Positions 1 to 3,859 of a stretch of 5,133 bases of DNA are shown in pieces. A model generated the notes under the pieces. That model was not told where the DNA came from. It did not search any database and saw only the letters and a list, made by a program, of their open reading frames with translations. Made by a program: the position numbers and the translations under genes. Origin of the DNA: an uncultured cyanobacterium (lineage in GTDB: Bacteria; Cyanobacteriota; Cyanobacteriia; Phormidesmidales; Phormidesmidaceae); contig CALHGI010000347.1 of the NCBI GenBank assembly GCA_938029995.1, positions 1 to 5,133 of the forward strand. Reading direction: 5' to 3'. Each line of letters starts with the position of its first letter. Position 1 is the stretch's first letter.

Positions 1-2
1 CG

Positions 3-62
3 GACCGGCCTATGTTCGCCAATCTATTCATTACGGCTCTGCTGATCCTCGGTATGATTTGA
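3..62 (+). CDS. Possible C-terminal tail of a membrane protein (partial, 5' end outside window)
   Basis: The frame entering at base 3 reads 19 codons to a TGA at 60-62. The peptide is strongly hydrophobic near its end (FANLFITALLILGMI), which resembles the last transmembrane segment of an integral membrane protein. The piece is too short to assign a family. A competing frame, 2-199, stays open for 65 codons but carries rare-looking AGA and ATA codons and ends inside a short tandem repeat, so I think it less likely to be the real gene. Only sequence to the left of the window can decide between them. No convincing terminator follows; a 7-bp hairpin (GCAACGG 118-124 with CCGTTGC 142-148) lacks a T-run. 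Confidence 0.3.
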   Translation, partial: DRPMFANLFITALLILGMI

Positions 63-166
63 TCTGCGAAATTCGGATGTATTGCGTCATTTCCAGATCG
101 GTTCATCCCCTAAATCAGCAACGGCTTATGGGTGCAGCGACCCGTTGCATGCGTTTAGCGATTGAC

Positions 167-200
167 GATAGCCAAAGAGCGATAACCAAAGAGCGATAGG
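167..200. repeat. 14-bp direct tandem repeat, two copies plus a partial third
   Basis: GATAGCCAAAGAGC (167-180) is followed directly by GATAACCAAAGAGC (181-194), one mismatch, and then by GATAGG (195-200), the start of a third unit. It lies between the left-edge locus and the channel gene. Short tandem repeats of this sort are common in cyanobacterial spacers. No function is evident. Confidence 0.7.
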
Positions 201-342
201 TGTCGCGAAGGCGAATAGCGCCGGGATGGCAGGGCCGCCCCTGGGGAGTTTTCCTATAGGGCTGCCTATGTTTAATCGGGTTTAATCAATTCGGATTGGG
301 TATCAGGGATGGCCCTGCTGATCAGTCACCGTCCTGCCATCC
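200..342. other. Spacer downstream of the channel gene, rich in inverted repeats
   Basis: No credible gene is seen here. The stretch holds a short 5-bp stem (CAGGG 230-234 with CCCTG 239-243) followed by a small T-run on the plus strand, an 8-base palindrome (CCTATAGG, 253-260), a direct repeat of TTTAATC around 271-287, and GGGATGGCAGG at 223-233, which is the exact inverse of CCTGCCATCCC at 333-343. The 5-bp stem could be a weak plus-strand terminator for the left-edge gene, but that is speculative. Confidence 0.5.
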
Positions 343-344
343 CT
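305..344 (-). terminator. Hairpin at the 3' end of the channel gene, weak terminator candidate
   Basis: AGGGATGGC (305-313) is the perfect inverse of GCCATCCCT (336-344), giving a 9-bp stem with a 22-base loop that contains the palindrome CTGATCAG (317-324). On the minus strand the stem begins within the last codons and the stop (343-345) of the channel gene. No T-run follows on the minus strand, so it is not a textbook intrinsic terminator. It may instead protect the mRNA 3' end. Confidence 0.35.
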
Positions 345-1311
345 AGTGGGGGGTCCAACTGTTTAAATGTTCTTGACTGCGATGGTAAATGTGTTGCTCC
401 ACATGCTTAACATGTTGCTGTTCCACCGGCTCAATGGAATGGAAGTGGTTATAGTCAACGATGGAGCGGCCCGACTCACTCGTGGAAATGATATCTACAA
501 ATTTGTGGTTCCAGTAAATGTCGTAGGCACTAAAGGAATGACGGGCATGGATGGTTTGGGACAGGGTTTCGTCTAGGCCCGTTAATGTGACAATGATTTC
601 GACTCGTCTTTCCCGCAGGGTTTCTGGTGTTTCTCCATAGAAGGGACTTTCGCTGGTAAGACGATGCATGGCCGTCCAGGAAAGGCTGAAAACAGGGGTG
701 TGGGACCGTACCAGGGGTAAGTCGTGAAACCGCCGGATATGTTCGCCTTCTTCGGTGATTTCATCCCGCACTAGGGTGACCCAAAGCTGCGCTTCTAGGA
801 TGTAGTTTCGCCGCTCGTTAGCGGTACGAAACATCAGGGTGGGCACACCGTTGAAAGGGGCCACCACGGCAACACGGCTATACAGAATGCGGGCGGTGGG
901 CAGGGAAAAACGGGCGAAGACTAACCCGGTGGTCATGGCGATAAAAAACAGGCCAAAGATCGACTCGATGACCACCAGGGAGTGGGTGTAGGTGCTGGTG
1001 GGGTACATGGCGCCATAACCGATGGAAGCCATGGTCTGGACACTGAAAAAGAATAGATCTTGAAAATAACCGGGGCGAATATTTGCGATCGCATCCGCAT
1101 CAAAACTATAGGCAATGGCAAACAAGCCATTTACCAATAGATAGCAACCACTCACCAGCAGAATAAACGCAAACCATGAGATGGTCAGCCATATATGGTA
1201 CAGGTCTCCCCAATAGGAATGGGTTACACCAAGCCGCTCAATATTTGGATAGCGCTGCTCTTGGTACAAGAGTAACCGTCTTGAAGCACGACGGAGTCCA
1301 GGTTTTAACAT
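343..1311 (-). CDS. KirBac-type inward-rectifier potassium channel
   Basis: This is a tetrameric K+ channel of the inner membrane, KirBac family. Residues count from the ATG at 1311 (322 aa, usual family length). An amphipathic slide helix with YWGDLYHIW begins near 34; TM1 is about 42-68; the pore helix and filter are about 82-100 (FSVQTMASIGYG, filter S96-I97-G98-Y99-G100); TM2 is about 110-134, ending GLVFARFS. The cytoplasmic beta-rich Kir domain follows (about 140-277), with family-typical strings such as APFNG, RRFHDL and SQTIHARHS. Ungapped alignment to KirBac1.1 from memory puts I124 at the rectification-controller position (I138), G129 at the hinge and F132 at the F146 gate. The residues after DYNHFH form a His-rich tail. 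The filter starts with Ser rather than Thr, and Ala follows GYG. A TTG at 1317 would add two residues; ATG is preferred although no clear ribosome site precedes either. The gene stands alone, divergent from the wall-protein genes. Confidence 0.95.
   Translation of the reverse strand: MLKPGLRRASRRLLLYQEQRYPNIERLGVTHSYWGDLYHIWLTISWFAFILLVSGCYLLVNGLFAIAYSFDADAIANIRPGYFQDLFFFSVQTMASIGYGAMYPTSTYTHSLVVIESIFGLFFIAMTTGLVFARFSLPTARILYSRVAVVAPFNGVPTLMFRTANERRNYILEAQLWVTLVRDEITEEGEHIRRFHDLPLVRSHTPVFSLSWTAMHRLTSESPFYGETPETLRERRVEIIVTLTGLDETLSQTIHARHSFSAYDIYWNHKFVDIISTSESGRSIVDYNHFHSIEPVEQQHVKHVEQHIYHRSQEHLNSWTPH
1085..1092. repeat. HIP1 octamer palindrome GCGATCGC
   Basis: This is a perfect copy of the highly iterated palindrome that is over-represented in many cyanobacterial genomes. 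It lies inside the channel coding region. Its main value here is as support for a cyanobacterial origin; partial versions occur elsewhere in the window, for example TCGATCGC near 4944. Confidence 0.8.
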
Positions 1312-1406
1312 ATACAAATCTTGGCGGAATAGAACGGTTCGGCGTTAGCCTAGAGACACCTAAATACACTGGGACCACATCCAGAGCGATCGGTTTGACC
1401 GCGAAA

Positions 1407-1434
1407 ATTTTACAGGCATGTGATTGAACTACAA
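1407..1434 (-). promoter_or_regulatory. Weak sigma70-type promoter candidate for the channel gene
   Basis: Read on the minus strand, TTGTAG (1429-1434) lies 16 bases before TAAAAT (1407-1412), a 5/6 match to the -10 box with a poor -35 box. Transcription would start near 1400, leaving about 90 bases before the ATG at 1311. It is the best minus-strand -10 box I found in this part of the spacer, but it remains a guess. Confidence 0.25.
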
Positions 1435-1615
1435 GCTAGGGCAAAGGGCCTATGGGCTAAGGTCATTTACGCGTCAGGCTAGCTTTGACAGATCAAGGCT
1501 GTTAAGGATATCCATGGTCCAACTAACCTGACAAACACAATAGACACGCCAAACCCATGGCATGGAGCCTACTCAACGGTAGGCCGATGTCGCGGACAAT
1601 ACGCTTTCCCCTACA

Positions 1616-1700
1616 AGCTTTTTGACGCAATGGGCTGTAAACACTTTCACACCTAATCAGCTTTTGACACCATAGGCTGCAGGCACGTTCACACTGAACC
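1616..1700. repeat. Two adjacent imperfect 43-base direct repeats
   Basis: The unit at 1616-1658 and the unit at 1659-1700 align with one gap and 32 of 42 identical positions. Each starts AGCTTTT(T)GAC, has GGCTG in the middle and ends with TCACAC. A more diverged relative may start at 1481 (AGCTTTGACA, then AAGGCTG 1495-1501), and a shorter one near 1739 (CGTTTTTGAG). The adjacency and conserved core suggest an old duplication, possibly of protein-binding sites. Confidence 0.6.
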
Positions 1701-1776
1701 TAGATAGTCAGCATAGAAAGGCCGGGATTCTACGGACACGTTTTTGAGCCACGCTAAACATCCCCAACCAGAAAGT

Positions 1777-1794
1777 GTTACAAATTTTTACACT
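1777..1794 (+). promoter_or_regulatory. HLR1-like element, predicted RpaB binding site
   Basis: The bases are GTTACAAA, TT, TTTACACT. The published HLR1 consensus is (G/T)TTACA(T/A)(T/A), two free bases, then the same octamer again. Every constrained position matches except C1793. HLR1 is bound by RpaB, an OmpR-type regulator of high-light and photosystem genes in cyanobacteria. A third half-site in the opposite orientation (GTTACAAT on the minus strand, 1808-1815) lies just downstream. The overlap of the second half-site with a -35-like box would fit repression by RpaB in low light; this is inference. Confidence 0.55.
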
Positions 1795-1815
1795 TCACCT
1801 TAGGCCCATTGTAAC
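1787..1815 (+). promoter_or_regulatory. Candidate promoter overlapping the HLR1-like element
   Basis: TTTACA (1787-1792, 5/6 to TTGACA) is followed after 17 bases by TGTAAC (1810-1815, 4/6 to TATAAT). Transcription would start near 1822 and run toward the wall-protein gene, giving a leader of about 290 bases. Both boxes coincide with RpaB-type half-sites, which may explain the imperfect -10. A closer promoter near 1994-2020 is an alternative for the same gene. Confidence 0.35.
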
Positions 1816-1880
1816 GAAAAGCGATTAACTTCCCAGAATTCGCCGTAGGGAACCTATCCCAAGGCTCACAACAGAGACCG

Positions 1881-1904
1881 TGGAGGTAGTCTAAAGCCCC
1901 TCCA
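1881..1904 (+). other. Leader hairpin enclosing a Shine-Dalgarno-like GGAGG
   Basis: TGGAGG (1881-1886) pairs perfectly with CCTCCA (1899-1904) across a 12-base loop; a G-T pair can extend it by one. It lies about 60 bases after the predicted start of transcription. GGAGGT is a strong ribosome-binding sequence, but no start codon follows at usual distance, so its role is unknown. There is no T-run, so it is not an intrinsic terminator. Confidence 0.35.
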
Positions 1905-1932
1905 TATAAACGGCCAAGGGAAAATCCTCTCC

Positions 1933-1983
1933 ATGCTAACGCTACAAAACGAACATTTTCTCCGTAATTATGTCTACGACTAG
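1933..1983 (+). CDS. Possible 16-codon leader ORF
   Basis: ATG at 1933 opens a 16-residue frame (MLTLQNEHFLRNYVYD) ending in TAG at 1981-1983. AAGGGA at 1916-1921 is a plausible ribosome site, 11 bases before the ATG. It would sit in the leader of the wall-protein transcript. The peptide is not recognised and an ORF this short arises easily by chance. Confidence 0.15.
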   Translation: MLTLQNEHFLRNYVYD

Positions 1984-2100
1984 TGGCGGGTACTTGTATT
2001 CCCTAGCCAGATGATTTAATAGACCTATTCGACGTTTTAGAGAGCCTCTGGCCGTAATTCCACTGAGTTAGAATGTTGATCTGCTAAGCACCATGACACT

Positions 2101-2104
2101 AGGA
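2101..2104 (+). promoter_or_regulatory. Ribosome-binding site AGGA that favours the second ATG
   Basis: AGGA lies 9 bases before ATG 2114. The upstream in-frame ATG at 2093 has no comparable purine-rich sequence before it, so the downstream start is preferred for the first wall-binding protein. Many cyanobacterial genes lack this signal, so the choice is not certain. Confidence 0.45.
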
Positions 2105-2113
2105 CAACAGAAC

Positions 2114-2995
2114 ATGAGCATTTCGGGGTTATTCACTGCCAAGCGCCACACTGCTCACACCAGTGTGACCCTACTTCTGGGGGCCTGGTTAGTCAGTACG
2201 GTGCCTGCCATGGCACAGATGCCCCACCAGGCGAACCCACCTGCCGCGCCCATTCTCATGGCCCAGGCCCGCACCAGCCTTAGCGAAGGCAGTCGCGGAC
2301 CGGCGGTGACTGAACTACAGCGACGGCTCGATCAACGGGGACTGTTTCCTGCGCCCATCGATGGGGTGTATGGTTCAGCCACCACCCAAGCCGTACGACA
2401 GTTTCAGCGCATCCGTCGGCTAGAGGTCACGGGCATTGCAGACGCCAAAACCTTAAACCTCCTGGGTATTGATACCCAACGTTTAGCCGTGGGTCTGTTC
2501 CATCCTAATTACGGCAACATCAGCACGGAACAAATCAGTTCCAACTCCAGCCGGGATGATATTCGCACCCTCCAAAACGTGCTCCGGTCCTATGGCTTTA
2601 ATGTAGCCGTGGACGGGGTTTACGGCGGTGAGACAATTCAAGCCGTTAGGGCCTACCAACGAACCGCCGACCTACCCGTTGATGGCACTGCCGATCGGGC
2701 TACCCTGGTCCACATGGGCTTTCGCTCTGGCAGCAATGGCGTCTCCTCCTCCTCGTCTTCCCCCTATTCCTTCGATAATGACGGCAATCGGTCCCAGGGC
2801 CGCTATGTAGCCGCGATTATTGCGGGCCGGTCCTCCCTAGGCCAGGTTCAGCGCAACTTCCCCAACGCCACCGTGGAAAGCAATAACCTAGGCGAATACA
2901 TTAGCCTAGGTCGTTTTCAAGACCGGTCAGAGGCCCAAACCTGGGTTGAGTTTGCCGATGAGCTCGGCTATGAAGCCCGCATACTCCACGACTAG
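2114..2995 (+). CDS. Secreted peptidoglycan-binding protein: two PG_binding_1 domains plus SPOR-like domain
   Basis: This is predicted to be an exported, non-enzymatic cell-wall binder. Residues count from ATG 2114 (293 aa); ATG 2093 would add seven. A basic start (AKRH) and hydrophobic run (VTLLLGAWLVSTVP) end in AMA before Gln, so signal peptidase I should cut after A34. PG_binding_1 copy 1 spans about 56-118 (SRGPAVTELQRRL, then IDGVYGSATTQAVRQFQ), and copy 2 about 146-203 (DDIRTLQNVLRSYG, then VDGVYGGETIQAVRAYQ). A Ser-rich linker (about 205-219) leads to a C-terminal SPOR-like domain (about 231-292: YVAAI, LGQVQRNFPNA, YISLGRF, RSEAQ, LGYEARIL). PG_binding_1 binds peptidoglycan; SPOR domains bind glycan strands stripped of peptides, often at septa. 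No hydrolase domain or catalytic residue set is visible. The next gene downstream is a shorter paralogue. A long leader and an HLR1-like site upstream hint at light control. Domain calls are firm; the cellular role is inferred. Confidence 0.92.
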   Translation: MSISGLFTAKRHTAHTSVTLLLGAWLVSTVPAMAQMPHQANPPAAPILMAQARTSLSEGSRGPAVTELQRRLDQRGLFPAPIDGVYGSATTQAVRQFQRIRRLEVTGIADAKTLNLLGIDTQRLAVGLFHPNYGNISTEQISSNSSRDDIRTLQNVLRSYGFNVAVDGVYGGETIQAVRAYQRTADLPVDGTADRATLVHMGFRSGSNGVSSSSSSPYSFDNDGNRSQGRYVAAIIAGRSSLGQVQRNFPNATVESNNLGEYISLGRFQDRSEAQTWVEFADELGYEARILHD

Positions 2996-3065
2996 GGACA
3001 CACAGGGGGGTCATGACACGCAGGGCCAGTTGCGTAGCCCATGTAGCAACGCATAAAACTTAATC

Positions 3066-3094
3066 AGTACATTTTGTCAATCATTCGCTAATAT
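3066..3094 (+). promoter_or_regulatory. Candidate promoter for the second wall-binding gene
   Basis: AGTACA (3066-3071, 3/6 to the -35 box) lies 17 bases before TAATAT (3089-3094), inside the most AT-rich part of the 172-base gap (about 3055-3098). Transcription would start near 3101. The -35 is poor, and TTGTCA at 3074-3079 is too close to the -10 to serve. With no terminator seen after 2995, read-through from the first paralogue is also possible. Confidence 0.3.
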
Positions 3095-3110
3095 ATACGC
3101 CATCTAGCTG

Positions 3111-3133
3111 AGCCCAAATTGGTGCGCTGGGCT
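3111..3133 (+). other. Hairpin in the leader of the second wall-binding gene
   Basis: AGCCCA (3111-3116) pairs with TGGGCT (3128-3133) across an 11-base loop. It lies between the predicted start of transcription and the ribosome site AGGGAA (3155-3160). It has no T-run, so it is not an intrinsic terminator. It may affect mRNA stability or mean nothing. Confidence 0.25.
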
Positions 3134-3167
3134 GGAACCTATCAGCGTTATATCAGGGAATTTCCTC

Positions 3168-3782
3168 ATGCCTAAATTACTGACAGCCGCTGTTGTGGGC
3201 GGTATTTTGACTGTTTGGGGAGCCGCAGCAGGCTATGCCCAAAGTAATCTCCTCCCCGCGCCACCGCCACCAGCCTTGCCCAGTCCCAGTGGATTTTCGG
3301 GCCCCGCTAGTGCGGGCCGTTACCTCAGCCCTGGAGACACGGGCCAGGATGTGGCAGCGTTACAACGCGCCTTGGATCGCAATGGGATTGACCCAGGGCC
3401 CATAGACGGTGCCTACGGTCCCATGACCCGTATAGCCGTACAAGAGTTTCAACAGTGGTACGACCTACCCGTGACCGGAGTGGCGGGTCCGGAAACCCTG
3501 GATATTTTGGGGGTGGTGCCCGCCGGGCGCAATGATATAAATTATGCCTCCCTGGGCAGTGATGATTTTTCCAATGACAATTTTCCCTATGTGGCTGCTG
3601 TGACCGAATCCCTAGACCATTTGGGACAGGTGCAGCGCTCCTTTGGCAATGCGTCCATTGGCTCCACCCGCCAGGGTCGGTTCATTAATATTGGCAGCTA
3701 CAGCACACGCTCAGCCGCAGCCGAGCGTGTACGAGAAGCCCGTCGATTAGGGTTTGATGCCCGAACGTTATATCAGCGATAA
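3168..3782 (+). CDS. Secreted peptidoglycan-binding protein: one PG_binding_1 domain plus SPOR-like domain
   Basis: This 204-residue protein is a shorter paralogue of its upstream neighbour and is probably also a periplasmic wall binder. The start is well supported: AGGGAA (3155-3160) lies 7 bases before the ATG. A signal peptide (basic MPK, hydrophobic 5-20) ends GYA before Gln, so cleavage after A24 is expected. A Pro/Ala-rich linker (about 29-41, APPPPALPSP) follows. One PG_binding_1 domain spans about 52-115 (DTGQDVAALQRALDRNG, IDGAYGPMTRIAVQEFQ, LDILGV). After an acidic linker with SDDFSNDNF comes the SPOR-like domain (140-203: YVAAV, LGQVQRSFGNA, RFINIGSY, RSAAAE, LGFDARTLY). The SPOR-like part shares YVAA, LGQVQR, NA, LG and AR with the neighbour at matching positions. 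No catalytic domain is present. It lies 172 bases downstream of its paralogue on the same strand and converges with the DUF3536 gene. Confidence 0.93.
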   Translation: MPKLLTAAVVGGILTVWGAAAGYAQSNLLPAPPPPALPSPSGFSGPASAGRYLSPGDTGQDVAALQRALDRNGIDPGPIDGAYGPMTRIAVQEFQQWYDLPVTGVAGPETLDILGVVPAGRNDINYASLGSDDFSNDNFPYVAAVTESLDHLGQVQRSFGNASIGSTRQGRFINIGSYSTRSAAAERVREARRLGFDARTLYQR

Positions 3783-3804
3783 CGGCCGGCCATTACAACA
3801 GGAA

Positions 3805-3846
3805 CGGGGCCTAGGCTGTATTAGCTCTCGCTAGCCTTTAGCCCCG
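3805..3846. terminator. Hairpin terminator between convergent genes
   Basis: CGGGGC (3805-3810) pairs with GCCCCG (3841-3846). The inner part continues with CTAGGCT (3811-3817) against AGCCTTTAG (3833-3841), with small bulges, leaving a loop of about 15 bases. The stem is GC-rich and lies in the 77-base gap between the two converging stop codons. On the minus strand it is followed by TTCCTGTTGT, moderately T-rich, so it suits the DUF3536 gene best. The plus side lacks a T-run. Confidence 0.5.
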
Positions 3847-3859
3847 CGCCCCTCACTCA

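Larger units (their letters stand above)
1312..2113. other. Long divergent intergenic region with repeats and regulatory signals
   Basis: About 800 bases without a convincing gene on either strand. Contents from left to right: a weak promoter candidate for the channel (1407-1434); a copy of the AGCTTTGACA motif (1481-1490); a perfect 6-bp hairpin with a 6-base loop (GCCTAC 1567-1572, GTAGGC 1579-1584); two imperfect 43-base tandem repeats (1616-1700); an HLR1-like site and promoter (1777-1815); a TGGAGG/CCTCCA hairpin (1881-1904); a possible 16-codon ORF (1933-1983); and a weaker promoter candidate close to the wall-protein gene (TTGTAT 1994-1999 with TTTAAT 2015-2020, 15-base gap). No tRNA fold was recognised. 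A small RNA gene could be hidden here but cannot be supported. Confidence 0.6.

Noticed and set aside
99..112. T-arm of a tRNA (GGTTCATCCCC)
   Set aside because: No matching stem, anticodon arm or acceptor stem could be built around it.
582..1130. ORFs inside the channel gene in other minus-strand frames (582-764 and 933-1130), and a plus-strand ORF at 367-576
   Set aside because: They lie entirely within the KirBac coding region, have no recognisable domain and are explained as shadows of the real frame.
1176..1427. Plus-strand ORF of 83 codons reaching into the spacer
   Set aside because: Its first half is antisense to the KirBac N-terminus, it has no recognisable domain, and it overlaps the channel's start and probable promoter.
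1567..1584. Perfect 6-bp hairpin GCCTAC/GTAGGC as a terminator
   Set aside because: There is no T-run on either side and no gene ends nearby; it is kept only as part of the spacer description.
1777..1791. NtcA nitrogen-control site (GTA, 8 bases, TAC)
   Set aside because: The bases read GTT, 9 bases, TAC; both the first triplet and the spacing are wrong, and HLR1 explains the sequence better.
2628..2810. Plus-strand ORF of 60 codons inside the first wall-binding gene
   Set aside because: It sits in another frame across the second PG_binding_1 domain, which is clearly the coding frame.
3783..3796. Near-palindrome around GGCCGGCC just after the second wall-binding gene
   Set aside because: It is short with no room for a loop, and the larger hairpin at 3805-3846 is a better terminator.
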